From assembly GCF_027571405.1 (NCBI RefSeq), contig NZ_CP092968.1, positions 1,798,001 to 1,862,000 on the forward strand: 64,000 nucleotides of DNA. Reading direction: 5' to 3'. This DNA comes from Methylocystis parvus OBBP. Lineage in GTDB: Bacteria; Pseudomonadota; Alphaproteobacteria; Rhizobiales; Beijerinckiaceae. The notes beneath the pieces are model-generated. The model was not told the DNA's origin. It worked only from the letters and a program-made list of their open reading frames with translations, and did not search any database. This document shows, one piece after another, positions 51,441-60,608 of the stretch. Position 1 is the first letter of the stretch. Each line of letters starts with the position of its first letter. Both the position numbers and the translations under genes were made by a program.

Positions 51441-53648
51441 ATGAACCTCGCCAATTTCCGCTTCGAGACCGGCGCCGACGGCGTTGCGCTCCTGACATGG
51501 GACATGCCCGGCCGTTCGATGAACGTCATCAATCCCGACGTTATGGACGAACTCGGCGCCGTCATCGACGCCGTCGTCAACAACGCCGACATCAAGGGCT
51601 GCGTCATCGCCTCGGGCAAGAACGCCTTTTCCGGCGGCGCCGACCTTTCCATGCTGCAGCAAGGCGCGGCGCAATACGCAAAGGCGCTGAAGGAGCAGGG
51701 CGAGGAGGCGGCGAACAAGCTCTTCTTCGAGAATTCGCGCAAGCTGTCGCTGCTCTACCGCAAGCTCGAAACCTGCGGCAAACCCTTCGCCGTCGCCATC
51801 AACGGCGTGTGTCTGGGCGGCGCTTTCGAACTCGCGCTCGCCTGCCATTACCGCGTGATGGCGGACGACGACAAAACCAAGGTCGGCCTGCCGGAAATCA
51901 AGGTCGGGCTCTTCCCGGGCGCCGGCGGCACGACGCGCGTCTCGCGCCTGATGCAGACCGGCGACGCGCTGCAGTTCCTGTTCCGCGGCGATCAATTGAA
52001 GCCGAAGGCGGCGCTCGGCGCGAAGCTCGTGCACGAAGTCGCGCCCCGCGAAGAGATCGTCTCGCGCGCGCGCGCATGGATCGTGAATGGCGGCAAGGCG
52101 CAGGCGCCGTGGGACGCGAAGGATTTCAAGAACCCGTCCGGCAAGGTGTTTTCGCCGACCGGCATGATGATATGGCCCGCCGCCAACGCCATTCTGCGCC
52201 GCGAGACCTATAATAACTATCCCGCCGCCCGCGCCATTCTGCATTCGGCCTATGAAGGCCTGCAATTGCCGATGGATCAGGCGCTCACCGTCGAGTCGCG
52301 CTGGTTTGCGCACATCCTGCGCTCGAAGGAGGCGGCGGCGATGATCCGCTCGCTGTTCCTTTCCAAGAACGAACTCGAGAAAGGGGCGCATCGTCCGTCG
52401 GAAATTCCGCCGACCAATCTCAGGAAGATCGGCATTCTCGGCGCCGGCTTCATGGGCGCGGGCGTCGGCTATGTGTCGGCCCTGAACGGCCTCGAGGTCG
52501 TGCTGATCGATCGCGACCAGGAAAGCGCCGACAAGGGCAAGGCGACGATCGACAAGCTCATTTCCGGCTCGGTCTCAAAGGGACGCGCGACGCCGGCCGA
52601 CAAGGAAGCTTTGCTCGCGCGCGTGAACGCGACCGCCGATTACGCAGCCCTCGCCGGTTGCGACCTTGTGCTCGAAGCCGTGTTCGAGGATCGCGCCGTA
52701 AAGGCCGACGTGACGAAACGCGCGCAGGACGTCGTTGGCGGCGACGCGATCTTCGCCTCCAACACGTCGACGCTGCCGATCACGTCGCTCGCGGAAACGT
52801 CGCGCGTTCCGGAGAACTTCATCGGCATCCACTTCTTCTCGCCCGTCGAGAAGATGCTGCTCGTCGAAGTCATCATGGGCGAGAAGACCGGCGACCGCGC
52901 TCTTGCGACTGCGCTCGATTTCATCCGCATCATCAAGAAGACGCCCATTGTCGTGAACGACACGCGCGGCTTCTACGCCAATCGCTGCGTGCTGAACTTC
53001 GTGCGCGAGGGACAGATCATGCTGACCGAGGGCGTCCCGCCGGCGATGATCGAGAATGTCGCGAAGATGGCCGGCATGCCCGTTGGCCCGCTCTCGCTCA
53101 ACGACGAGGTGGCGCTCGATCTCGGCTGGAAGATTCTTCAGGCGGCGAAGCAGGATCTTGGGCCCGAGGCGATCGATCCCCGGCAGGAGCGCGTGCTCGG
53201 CTATATGGTCGAGAAAGAGGGCCGCTTCGGCCGCAAGAACGGCAAGGGCTTCTATGATTATCAGGCCGACGGCAAGAAGAGCCTGTGGCCCGGCCTCTCG
53301 GCTCTCGCGGAGGCGACGCTCGATCCGGACAGCGTCGACGTCGAGGAACTGAAGCGGCGCTTCCTCGTCGTGCAGGCGGTCGAGGCCGCGCGCACTATCG
53401 CCGAGGGCGTCGTCACCGATCCGCGGGAGGCGGATGTCGGCTCGATCCTCGGCTTCGGCTTCGCGCCCTTCACCGGCGGCACGCTCTCTTATATCGACGG
53501 CATGGGAGCCAAGGCCTTTGTCGCGCTGTGCGACGCGCTCGCCGCCAAACACGGTCCGCGCTTCGACCCGCCGCGGCTCCTGCGCGACATGGCGGCGAAG
53601 GGCGAGACCTTTTATGGACGCTTCCTGCCGCAGAAGAAGGCGGCTTAG
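51441..53648 (+). CDS. FadB-type multifunctional beta-oxidation enzyme (enoyl-CoA hydratase / 3-hydroxyacyl-CoA dehydrogenase)
   Basis: A 735-residue enzyme. The N-terminal 200 residues are an enoyl-CoA hydratase domain (FSGGADLSMLQQG, INGVCLGGAFELALAC, LPEIKVGLFPGAGGT). The NAD-binding domain starts at about residue 330 with ILGAGFMGAGVGY, followed by SNTSTLPITSLAE and GIHFFSPVEKMLLVE. The C-terminal domain completes 3-hydroxyacyl-CoA dehydrogenase (FYANRCVLNFVREG). It carries out the middle two steps of beta-oxidation with the dehydrogenase and thiolase upstream. Terminator downstream. Confidence 0.96.
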   Translation: MNLANFRFETGADGVALLTWDMPGRSMNVINPDVMDELGAVIDAVVNNADIKGCVIASGKNAFSGGADLSMLQQGAAQYAKALKEQGEEAANKLFFENSRKLSLLYRKLETCGKPFAVAINGVCLGGAFELALACHYRVMADDDKTKVGLPEIKVGLFPGAGGTTRVSRLMQTGDALQFLFRGDQLKPKAALGAKLVHEVAPREEIVSRARAWIVNGGKAQAPWDAKDFKNPSGKVFSPTGMMIWPAANAILRRETYNNYPAARAILHSAYEGLQLPMDQALTVESRWFAHILRSKEAAAMIRSLFLSKNELEKGAHRPSEIPPTNLRKIGILGAGFMGAGVGYVSALNGLEVVLIDRDQESADKGKATIDKLISGSVSKGRATPADKEALLARVNATADYAALAGCDLVLEAVFEDRAVKADVTKRAQDVVGGDAIFASNTSTLPITSLAETSRVPENFIGIHFFSPVEKMLLVEVIMGEKTGDRALATALDFIRIIKKTPIVVNDTRGFYANRCVLNFVREGQIMLTEGVPPAMIENVAKMAGMPVGPLSLNDEVALDLGWKILQAAKQDLGPEAIDPRQERVLGYMVEKEGRFGRKNGKGFYDYQADGKKSLWPGLSALAEATLDPDSVDVEELKRRFLVVQAVEAARTIAEGVVTDPREADVGSILGFGFAPFTGGTLSYIDGMGAKAFVALCDALAAKHGPRFDPPRLLRDMAAKGETFYGRFLPQKKAA

Positions 53649-53690
53649 CAAGCGGAGAAGCGTTTCGAGTCTTTTACGCCGAATGTTGAA

Positions 53691-53727
53691 GGCCCGCAGC
53701 TCGACGAGAACTGCGGGCCCTCCTTTA
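53691..53727 (+). terminator. Hairpin terminator of the beta-oxidation operon
   Basis: GGCCCGCAG (53691-53699) and CTGCGGGCC (53711-53719) form a perfect 9-bp stem with an 11-nt loop; CTCCTTTATC follows. It is 42 bp after the FadB-type stop and may also serve the convergent gene. Confidence 0.75.
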
Positions 53728-53759
53728 TCTCAAATAAGCTCGCGCCGAGATTCGTCGCT

Positions 53760-54281
53760 TTACAGATAAATGACGAACGGCCCCAGATTCGTCACCGTTC
53801 CCGTGCCGCTGGGCGCCGGGGTGACGATCGTGGACTGACGCGTCGAGCGCACGCCCGTTCCGGGAATGATTTGCTGCTGCGCGTTGATAAAGCCCGGATC
53901 GTTCAGCTTGACGCTGTAGACGAGGTAGAGCGACTGCGTCGCCGAGTCGAAGGAATTGAAGAAATAGGGCACGACGATCGGACAACTGAAGTTCTGTTTG
54001 TTCTCCTGCACGGTCGCTGCCACAGAGCCGTTCGACGTGGCGCTATTCCCCAATATAGCCGCGCCGAGCGTCGAAATAGCGGGATTTCCTGTCGTATTCG
54101 GAACGACATAGAGATAGCCGGTGCAGGTGACTTGTCCGCCCTGCGAGATCGGCAGCCTCAGAAAGCCGTTGATGGTGACGACATAATAGCCCGAAACCGG
54201 GGTCGGAGCCGCCGAGACTGGATTGGCCAGCAAAGCCGAGCAGAGCGCCATGAGCGCGGACGCCAACCGGAGCGCTTTCAT
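53760..54281 (-). CDS. Secreted hypothetical protein
   Basis: A 173-residue protein. A signal peptide (MKALRLASALMALCSALLANPVSAAP) is followed by a beta-rich, Ser/Thr/Asn-rich domain: PVSGYYVVTINGFLRLPIS, QVTCTGYLYVVPNTTGNP, NFSCPIVVPYFF. Two Cys may be disulfide-linked. GGGAG before the ATG and a good promoter upstream support expression. No family is recognised; base composition is less GC-rich than the neighbours, and it borders an AT-rich gap, so it may have been acquired. Confidence 0.75.
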   Translation of the reverse strand: MKALRLASALMALCSALLANPVSAAPTPVSGYYVVTINGFLRLPISQGGQVTCTGYLYVVPNTTGNPAISTLGAAILGNSATSNGSVAATVQENKQNFSCPIVVPYFFNSFDSATQSLYLVYSVKLNDPGFINAQQQIIPGTGVRSTRQSTIVTPAPSGTGTVTNLGPFVIYL

Positions 54282-54308
54282 TTATATTCTCCCTCATCCT
54301 GAAAACTA

Positions 54309-54324
54309 AACGTTTTAACGTTTT
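54309..54324. repeat. Tandem AACGTTTT repeat in the leader of the secreted protein gene
   Basis: Two directly adjacent copies of AACGTTTT, each containing the palindrome AACGTT. They lie between the promoter at 54343-54372 and the start codon at 54281, so they could be an operator or a translation control element. Confidence 0.4.
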
Positions 54325-54342
54325 GCGATACGTCGCATAAGT

Positions 54343-54372
54343 ATTCTATCTTCATAACAGCGAAGCTGACAA
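54343..54372 (-). promoter_or_regulatory. Sigma-70-type promoter of the secreted protein gene
   Basis: On the minus strand TTGTCA and TAGAAT are spaced by 18 bp; each matches the consensus at five of six positions. Transcription would start about 55 bp before the ATG at 54281. Confidence 0.55.
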
Positions 54373-54680
54373 GCTATGGACGTCTGCAATATCATCCAAT
54401 TATTCATTGTCTGTCAAATATCTGGTATGATATATGCATTTTACCTCTGACTTAACCATTTACAACTTGATGAATGTCAGCATTCATTGAAGAGCGCTAC
54501 TAGCGCACTTGCTCGGCCAGGATCATAAACGCCGTGTTTCGTCCATGCGTCATCCAAACGGAGTATGCGCCGTCCCTAAGCTGCGCCAGCACTCGCCAAA
54601 GAAGCCATGACTTCCCCCGACGCCGCGGTTAAAAGGTCGCCAAGGCGCGGCTCAGGGCCGCGCCTGTGCGGACTCATTTG

Positions 54681-55505
54681 ATGCCTTTCTTCCTGCTGCC
54701 CTTCCCCATCGTCGATCCTGTGGCCGTCAATCTCGGCCCGCTGCCGATCCGCTGGTATGCGCTGGCCTATATTGGCGGCTTCATTCTCGGCTGGATCGGC
54801 TTGCGCCTGCTTGTCGCGCGCGAGGCCTTATGGGCGCCCGATCAGCGGCGACCGACGCGCGAGGGAATCGACGATCTCCTGGTGAACGCCGCGCTCGGGG
54901 TCATCATTGGCGGGCGTCTCGGCCATGTGCTGTTCTACGATCACGCATTTTATCTCTCCCATCCGCTGGAGATCCTGCAGACATGGAAAGGCGGAATGGC
55001 GTTTCACGGCGGGCTGCTCGGAGCGGTCGCCGGCATGTGGCTTTTCGCGCGCAGCCGCGACGTGCCCTTTATGACCGTCACGGACATCTGCGCCGCCGTC
55101 GCGCCCATCGGGCTTTTCTTCGGAAGGCTCGCAAATTTCATCAAGCCCGAAATGTGGGGACGCCCGACCGACGTTCCCTGGGCCATGATTTTTCCGCTGG
55201 CGGGCGGCGAACCGCGCCATCCGAGCCAGCTCTATGAAGCGGGACTCGAAGGCGTCGCCCTCTTCCTTCTGCTTTACCTCGCTGTGAGAAGCGGCGCTCT
55301 GAAACGGCCCGGGCTCGTCACCGGGCTCTTTGGAGTCGGCTACGGGCTTGCGCGCATCTTTTGTGAATTCTTCCGCGAGCCCGACCCCGTGCAGGAGGCG
55401 TTCCCGGGCGGGCTCACAATGGGGATGGTTCTCTCCCTGCCGCTCTTATTCATCGGCGCGGCGCTTATCTTTCTCTCCCTGCGCCGCCGGAGCGCGCTTG
55501 CATGA
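54681..55505 (+). CDS. lgt: Prolipoprotein diacylglyceryl transferase Lgt
   Basis: A 274-residue membrane enzyme that adds diacylglycerol from phosphatidylglycerol to the lipobox Cys of prolipoproteins. About seven helices. Key motifs are IRWYALAYIGGFILGW, GGRLGHVLFYD, WKGGMAFHGGLLG, FGRLANFIKPEMWGR (with the essential Arg of the Lgt signature) and HPSQLYEAGLEG. The ATG at 54681 is the family start; a GTG upstream adds nothing. It overlaps the next gene by 4 bp. Confidence 0.97.
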   Translation: MPFFLLPFPIVDPVAVNLGPLPIRWYALAYIGGFILGWIGLRLLVAREALWAPDQRRPTREGIDDLLVNAALGVIIGGRLGHVLFYDHAFYLSHPLEILQTWKGGMAFHGGLLGAVAGMWLFARSRDVPFMTVTDICAAVAPIGLFFGRLANFIKPEMWGRPTDVPWAMIFPLAGGEPRHPSQLYEAGLEGVALFLLLYLAVRSGALKRPGLVTGLFGVGYGLARIFCEFFREPDPVQEAFPGGLTMGMVLSLPLLFIGAALIFLSLRRRSALA

Positions 55506-56584
55506 ATCCCTTGAAGCAGGAAATCGCCGCGACCATCGCTCATGAAGGGCCGATGACCCTCGAACATTATATGAGCCTCTGCCTCGGCCATCCGCGCCAC
55601 GGCTATTACATGACGCGCGATCCCTTCGGCGCGGACGGCGATTTCATCACCGCGCCGGAGATCAGCCAGATGTTCGGCGAATTGATCGGCGTCTGGACGA
55701 GCGAAGCCTGGCGCATGTCGGGGTCGCCCTCCCCCGCTCGGCTCATCGAACTCGGCCCCGGACGCGGCACGCTCATGTCGGACGTCCTGCGCGTTTCACG
55801 CATTTCGCCCGGCTTTCTCGACGCGGTGAGCGTACATCTCGTCGAGACGAGTCCGACGTTGCGCGCCATTCAGCGGCAAACGCTCGACAATGCTGGCAAG
55901 CCGGTCGGCTGGAGCGCCGATGTCGGCGAGACCCCGCCGGGTCCGGCTTTCATTCTGGCGAACGAATTTTTCGACGCGCTGCCGGTACGCCATTACGTCA
56001 AGACGATTCCCGGCTGGCGCGAGCGGCTCGTGGGGCTCGATCCGGCGGGCGAACTGACCTTCGGCCTTTCCGACAGAGTCGAAACCTCGCTGAGGGCGCC
56101 CGCTCAGGAGGGCTCGATCATCGAGGTGAGCCCCGTTTCGCAGCGCATAATGGGCGAGATCGCCGCGCGCCTCGTGCGGGACGGCGGCGCGCTGCTTATG
56201 ATCGACTACGGCTATACGGAGACGACTCTCGGCGACAGCCTGCAGGCGGTTTCGAAACATGTCTATGTCGATCCGCTCGCCGCGCCCGGGGAGGCCGATC
56301 TCACGGCGCATGTGGATTTCGCCGCGCTGGCCCGCGCCGCCAAAGCGGCGGGCGCCAAGGTGATGGGGCCTGTGACGCAAGGGCACTTCCTCCTGCAACT
56401 CGGCATCGAACGCCGAGCGCAAGCGCTGATGAAACGCGCGACGCCCGAGCAGCAGCAGGGCGTCGTCGACGCTTTCGACCGCCTGACCGGCGTGCAGGAC
56501 CCGCGCCGTCATATGGGCGCATTGTTCAAGGTAATGGCCGTGACGCATCCCGACATGCCGGACATGCCGGGGTTCATTGTGTGA
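55502..56584 (+). CDS. MidA/NDUFAF7-type SAM-dependent methyltransferase
   Basis: A 360-residue DUF185 methyltransferase. Motifs are GPMTLEHYMSLCLGHPRHGYY at the N-terminus (cited in parts), GDFITAPEISQMFGELIGVW, ELGPGRGTLMSDVLR for SAM binding, and FILANEFFDALPVRHYV. The mitochondrial homologue methylates a complex I subunit (NDUFS2) during assembly; bacterial members are less studied. The ATG overlaps the lgt stop (ATGA). Confidence 0.93.
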   Translation: MNPLKQEIAATIAHEGPMTLEHYMSLCLGHPRHGYYMTRDPFGADGDFITAPEISQMFGELIGVWTSEAWRMSGSPSPARLIELGPGRGTLMSDVLRVSRISPGFLDAVSVHLVETSPTLRAIQRQTLDNAGKPVGWSADVGETPPGPAFILANEFFDALPVRHYVKTIPGWRERLVGLDPAGELTFGLSDRVETSLRAPAQEGSIIEVSPVSQRIMGEIAARLVRDGGALLMIDYGYTETTLGDSLQAVSKHVYVDPLAAPGEADLTAHVDFAALARAAKAAGAKVMGPVTQGHFLLQLGIERRAQALMKRATPEQQQGVVDAFDRLTGVQDPRRHMGALFKVMAVTHPDMPDMPGFIV

Positions 56585-56610
56585 TTTAGCCCCCTCTCCC
56601 CGCATGGGGC

Positions 56611-56634
56611 GTCGAAAGACGCCCGTCTTTCGAC
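56611..56634. repeat. Stem-loop repeat between the MidA-type gene and pgeF
   Basis: GTCGAAAGACG and CGTCTTTCGAC make a perfect 11-bp stem with a 2-nt centre. It lies in a GC-rich segment (56590-56652) with outer CCCCTCTCCCCGC and GCGAGGAGAGG, similar in style to the element at 49908. It could slow transcription between the genes. Confidence 0.6.
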
Positions 56635-56677
56635 GGGCTTTGCGAGGAGAGGAAACAAACGCTTCGCCAGGAACGAC

Positions 56678-57457
56678 ATGACAATTCCCCCCGCCCTCAC
56701 CGCGTCCAATCTCGATCTGCCTGGCCTTCGGCACGCTTTCTTCACGCGTGAGGGCGGCGTCTCGGAAGGCGTCTATGGCTCGCTCAATGGCGGCGTGGGC
56801 TCGAAGGACGCGCCGGAGCGCGTCGCGCAAAACCGCGCGCGCATGGCGGCGCGCGTCGGCGTGCCTGCCGAGCGGCTTCTGGTGCCGTTCCAGATCCATT
56901 CCGCCGACGCGCTGACGGTCAGCGAACCCTGGGCGCCGAAGGAGCGACCGCGCTGCGACGGACTCGTGACGCGCGAAGCGTCGCTGGCGCTCGGCGTCAC
57001 CGGCGCCGATTGCGGCATGCTGCTTTTCGCCGACGCGAAAGCGGGCGTGATCGGCGCCTGCCACGCCGGCTGGAAGGGCGCCTTCACCGGCATGATCGAA
57101 GCGACGGTCGCCGCCATGGAGGCGCGGGGCGCGCGCCGCGCCGACATCCACATCGCGCTGGGCCCCGCGATCGGCCCGCAGAGCTATGAGGTGGGGCCGG
57201 AATTCTCCGCCCGCTTCGTGGAGGAGGATATGGACTATGCGCGTTTCTTCGCGCCTTCGCCGCGCGCGGGCCATTCCATGTTCGATCTGCAGGGCTTCAT
57301 CGCCATGCGCGTGTCGCGGCTCGGCGTCGCCTCCTTCGAGGCGCTCGGCCTCGATACTTACGCGGACGAAGCGCGCTGCTTCAGCTATCGCCGCAGCGTG
57401 CATCGACGGGAGCCGGATTACGGGCGGCTCGTATCGGCGATTGCGTTGACGTCGTAA
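56678..57457 (+). CDS. pgeF: Peptidoglycan editing factor PgeF (YfiH family)
   Basis: A 259-residue protein of the multicopper-laccase-like fold family. Motifs: FFTREGGVSEGVYGSLNGG near the start, VTGADCGMLLFAD, and GACHAGWKGAF with a metal-binding His and Cys. PgeF removes misplaced L-Ser-containing peptidoglycan; family members were earlier called polyphenol oxidases and can show adenosine deaminase/phosphorylase activity. It follows the lgt-MidA pair by 93 bp, with a stem-loop between. Confidence 0.95.
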   Translation: MTIPPALTASNLDLPGLRHAFFTREGGVSEGVYGSLNGGVGSKDAPERVAQNRARMAARVGVPAERLLVPFQIHSADALTVSEPWAPKERPRCDGLVTREASLALGVTGADCGMLLFADAKAGVIGACHAGWKGAFTGMIEATVAAMEARGARRADIHIALGPAIGPQSYEVGPEFSARFVEEDMDYARFFAPSPRAGHSMFDLQGFIAMRVSRLGVASFEALGLDTYADEARCFSYRRSVHRREPDYGRLVSAIALTS

Positions 57458-57540
57458 CCCCCTCCCCAACTCTCCGCCGCAAGCGGGAGACGGAGCAGAC
57501 CGGCGCCTTCATCGAGAACGCGGCTGGGGCGCGTCCCCTC

Positions 57541-58572
57541 TCACTTTGTCGCATAGGTAAACAGCATTGAATGCGGCAATCCGCGCGGCGGCGCCGGGAA
57601 GGGGGCGGCGGCGCGGACAGCGGCGAGCGCCGCGGAATCGAGATCCGGCAGACCGCTCGACTTATAGACCGCCTGATGGGTCAGATTGCCCATCTCGTCA
57701 ATATAGAAGGCGACGACCCCCTTGGACGACATCTGCATCTCGCGCACGCGCGGCGGGATGCGCATATGCGGCATGATGAGGCCGTAAAGGATCGTCAGAT
57801 AGGTCGTCTTCGCCTGACCGCCGCCGACGGGCGAGGGCTTGGGCGGCGCCGCGAGCTTGAAGTCCGGCAAGGGCGCGAGCGCCGCGACCTGATCGGCGAT
57901 GGAATTGGCGTCGCCCTTCTTTGCAGGTTTCGCATCCTCCGTCTTCGGCTTGTCGGTCGGCGTCGGAACCTTCTCGGCGCGCTCGATGATCTCGGCGTCG
58001 GGCTTGTCCTCCACTTCCTTCTGCTCGGACGCCTCCGGCGGCTTCTCGCCGTCGGCGTCGTCCTGCGCGTCCTTCAGCCCCTGCGGCTTTTCGTCCTTGG
58101 GGGCGAATTTCTCCGGCTCGTTACGCTTGGTCTTGGCCTGATCGGCCTCCTCCGGCGCGTTCACCTCGCTCTTGGACTTGCTTTCCGCCTTGGGCGCGTC
58201 GAAAGCCGGTTTTTCCTCCTCCACAGGCGGCGGAGGCGGCGGCGGGGGCTTTTGCTGCTCCTGCTTCTCCGGCGGCGGCTCTGGAGGCTTTTCCTCCTTC
58301 TTTTCCTCCGGCGGCGGCTGCTCGGGCGGCGGCGGTTCGGTGATCACCTCGACGGGAATTTCCTCGACCGGCGGTTGAGCGAACTCGCTGCGCCTATCCT
58401 CCCAAAGGAGGAAGGCGAGCAGAGCGAGGTGGAGCAGCAGGCCGAGCAGGATGAATGCGAAGAAGCGGGGACGCGGCGTCACGCCTCCGCCCTGGCGCGG
58501 CTCGAAGAGCCGTTCCATGGCGACAGCGGCGAGCGTCGCGCCACGCGGCTTTTGTCTGACCGTTTCGTTCAT
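57541..58572 (-). CDS. TonB-family protein
   Basis: A 343-residue energy-coupling protein. One N-terminal membrane helix (about 36-58, FFAFILLGLLLHLALLAFLL) is followed by a 180-residue Pro/Glu/Lys-rich spacer that spans the periplasm, and a C-terminal TonB domain with GVVAFYIDEMGNLTHQAVY and SSGLPDLDSAALAAVRAAAP. The start at 58572 is chosen by the family pattern. It would work with ExbB/ExbD, not seen here. Its neighbour is divergent. Confidence 0.9.
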   Translation of the reverse strand: MNETVRQKPRGATLAAVAMERLFEPRQGGGVTPRPRFFAFILLGLLLHLALLAFLLWEDRRSEFAQPPVEEIPVEVITEPPPPEQPPPEEKKEEKPPEPPPEKQEQQKPPPPPPPPVEEEKPAFDAPKAESKSKSEVNAPEEADQAKTKRNEPEKFAPKDEKPQGLKDAQDDADGEKPPEASEQKEVEDKPDAEIIERAEKVPTPTDKPKTEDAKPAKKGDANSIADQVAALAPLPDFKLAAPPKPSPVGGGQAKTTYLTILYGLIMPHMRIPPRVREMQMSSKGVVAFYIDEMGNLTHQAVYKSSGLPDLDSAALAAVRAAAPFPAPPRGLPHSMLFTYATK

Positions 58573-58801
58573 CTCGATGGAGGAACCCGTCCGCGAGCCG
58601 GGGCAACCTGCATGCCAAGCACAGGGGTGAAATCGCGAGTGAATTTGCCACAGACGGCGCCCCCTTCGCAAACCTTATGGCGTTTTTTGCGGCGAACTGC
58701 GCCGCACGGTCGCAATGTCGCCATATGCCGCAGGGTTTTAAGGCCAGCAGGCGCATATATGAGAGCAAGCTAATAAAAAGCGCTGCGGGGAGGGAGAATC
58801 A

Positions 58802-60373
58802 ATGAAAGCCGGCTTCGATCTTACGCGTCGGAAAGTGCTCCTGTCGGCGGCCGCCACGCTCGCAGCGCCGGCTTTTACGCGGGCCGCGGGAATGATGACC
58901 GCCCCGCCGCGAGGCGCGACGGAGAACTTCAATCCGGACGTCGACGTCGAACTGGTGTGCAAGCGCGACGCCGTCAACATTCTCGACGGCGCGCCGACGC
59001 AAGTCTGGCGTTATGCCGGCAACCTTCTCAAAGGCCCGGCCAATACGCTCACCGCATTGCCCGGCAGCTATCTCGGTCCCCTGATGCGCTTCGCCAAGGG
59101 TCAGAAGATTCGCATTCGCCTGCGCAACGACCTTCCCGAGCCGACCATCGCCCATTGGCATGGCCTGCATGTGCCGATGGAGGCGGACGGGCATCCCAAG
59201 GCCGCGATCGATCCCGGCCAGACCTATGTCTACGAATTCGAGATGCGCAATCGCGCGGGCTTTTATCTCTATCATCCGCACACGCATGAAGCGACGGCGA
59301 CCCAAGTCTATCACGGTCTCGCCGGCGGCATCGTCGTGGAGGACGAGGAGGAGCGCGCGCTGGGCTTGCCTTCGGGCGAATATGAGATCCCGATCGTGCT
59401 GCAGGACCGGTCCTTCGACGACAATAATCAGCTCGCTTATTGGGGCGGCATGCATCGCGACATGTTCGGCTTTTACGGCGAACGCATTCTCGTCAACGGC
59501 CGGCCGGATTACGGGCTCGACGTCGCGAGCCGGGCCTATCGCTTTCGCGTGCTGAACGCCTCCAATGCGCGCATTTACAAGCTGCGCTGGGACGACGGGA
59601 CGCCGCTGACCGTCATCGGCGTCGACGGCGGCCTTTTGGAAAGACCGCAGACGCGTCCATACGCCATGCTGTCCCCCGGCGAAAGGCTCGATCTCTGGGT
59701 CGATTTTTCCGGCCGAAAGACGGGCTCGAAACTCGTCATGCGCAGCGGGGCCTTTGACGGCCTCACGCCGCCCATGGCGCAACGCATGGGCGGCGGCCGC
59801 CTCCTCGTCGGCGACGATTACCCGCTCTTCAGCGTGACGGTCGCGCGGGAGACGAACGACAGTCCGAAGCTCCCCGAGAAGCTTTCGACGCTGAGACATT
59901 ATCGCAGGGCGGACGTCGCCAACCCCGACAATCCCCGTCCCATCGCGCTCTCAATGGGGCATATGCAGCTGGCGATCAATGGGCGCGCCTATGGCCATGA
60001 CGAGGTGATGGATATTGAGCGCATCCCCGTCGACACGGTGCAGCTCTTCGAGATCTTCCATGACCATGGCGGCGGCGGCATGGGCGGCGGCATGGGAATG
60101 ATGGGCACGATGGACATGGCCCATCCGATCCATCTGCACGGCGAGCAATTCGAGATCCTGGAGCGGCGCTATAGCGGCGACGATCCGGGTTCTTATGCGA
60201 CCTTTCAGGAGGGGCTCATCGACAGCGGCCTGAAGGACACTGTGCTCGTCGCGCCCGGCGAACGCGTGCTCATCGCCAAGCCCTTCAACGACTTCAAGGG
60301 TCGCTTCATGTATCACTGCCACAACCTCGAACATGAGGATATGGGCATGATGCGCGAATTCTCGGTGGAGTGA
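58802..60373 (+). CDS. Multicopper oxidase with Met-rich insert (exported)
   Basis: A 523-residue three-domain laccase-type oxidase. The N-terminus has a twin-arginine signal (LTRRKVLLSAA). All four copper motifs are visible: HWHGLH (118-123), HPHTH (158-162), HPIHLHG (441-447) and HCHNLEHEDMGM (505-516). Type 1 copper would be bound by His441, Cys506, His511 and Met516. A Met/Gly-rich stretch (HDHGGGGMGGGMGMMG and MDMAH) lies just before the third motif, as in CueO-type cuprous oxidases. It may oxidise Cu(I) or phenolic substrates in the periplasm. The nearby Met/His-rich protein at 61203 supports a copper role. Confidence 0.94.
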   Translation: MKAGFDLTRRKVLLSAAATLAAPAFTRAAGMMTAPPRGATENFNPDVDVELVCKRDAVNILDGAPTQVWRYAGNLLKGPANTLTALPGSYLGPLMRFAKGQKIRIRLRNDLPEPTIAHWHGLHVPMEADGHPKAAIDPGQTYVYEFEMRNRAGFYLYHPHTHEATATQVYHGLAGGIVVEDEEERALGLPSGEYEIPIVLQDRSFDDNNQLAYWGGMHRDMFGFYGERILVNGRPDYGLDVASRAYRFRVLNASNARIYKLRWDDGTPLTVIGVDGGLLERPQTRPYAMLSPGERLDLWVDFSGRKTGSKLVMRSGAFDGLTPPMAQRMGGGRLLVGDDYPLFSVTVARETNDSPKLPEKLSTLRHYRRADVANPDNPRPIALSMGHMQLAINGRAYGHDEVMDIERIPVDTVQLFEIFHDHGGGGMGGGMGMMGTMDMAHPIHLHGEQFEILERRYSGDDPGSYATFQEGLIDSGLKDTVLVAPGERVLIAKPFNDFKGRFMYHCHNLEHEDMGMMREFSVE

Positions 60374-60376
60374 GCG

Positions 60377-60544
60377 CTATTCTTCAGCGTCGGTGAAAAG
60401 GACGACCTCGTCAGGGAGGCCCGCTGTCGCGCTTTTTTCAAGGTTCAGGCCGGCGACGCGCGCAAAGCCGGCTTCAGCTTCGAGCAGCACGACGGCGTCG
60501 CCCGGCATTTGCTGCAGCTTTTCGATGAGTTGGGAAACGGTCAT
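60377..60544 (-). CDS. Small hypothetical protein
   Basis: A 55-residue soluble protein: MTVSQLIEKLQQMPGDAVVL, then GFARVAGLNLE and DEVVLFTDAEE. The pattern resembles a common short bacterial/phage protein of unknown role. The start at 60544 is chosen over an upstream ATG because the conserved TVSQLIEKL pattern begins there. It ends 3 bp from the convergent multicopper oxidase gene. Confidence 0.65.
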   Translation of the reverse strand: MTVSQLIEKLQQMPGDAVVLLEAEAGFARVAGLNLEKSATAGLPDEVVLFTDAEE

Positions 60545-60608
60545 GACGCGCTCGCTATCGTTGCGCATTGCAAGCAATCGGCGCGCCATCGACCATCAAC
60601 GCGGAAGA

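Larger units (their letters stand above)
54282..54680. other. AT-rich intergenic region between secreted protein gene and lgt
   Basis: This 399-bp stretch is clearly richer in A and T than the rest of the window. It holds a promoter for the minus-strand gene (54343-54372), a tandem AACGTTTT pair (54309-54324) and a 7-bp hairpin ATGAATG-TCAG-CATTCAT (54470-54487). I see no coding region. Confidence 0.55.

Noticed and set aside
54403..54431. Plus-strand promoter-like TATGAT with TTCATT upstream of lgt
   Set aside because: The -35 is poor and it lies 250 bp from lgt; it is as likely to be an accident of the AT-rich gap.
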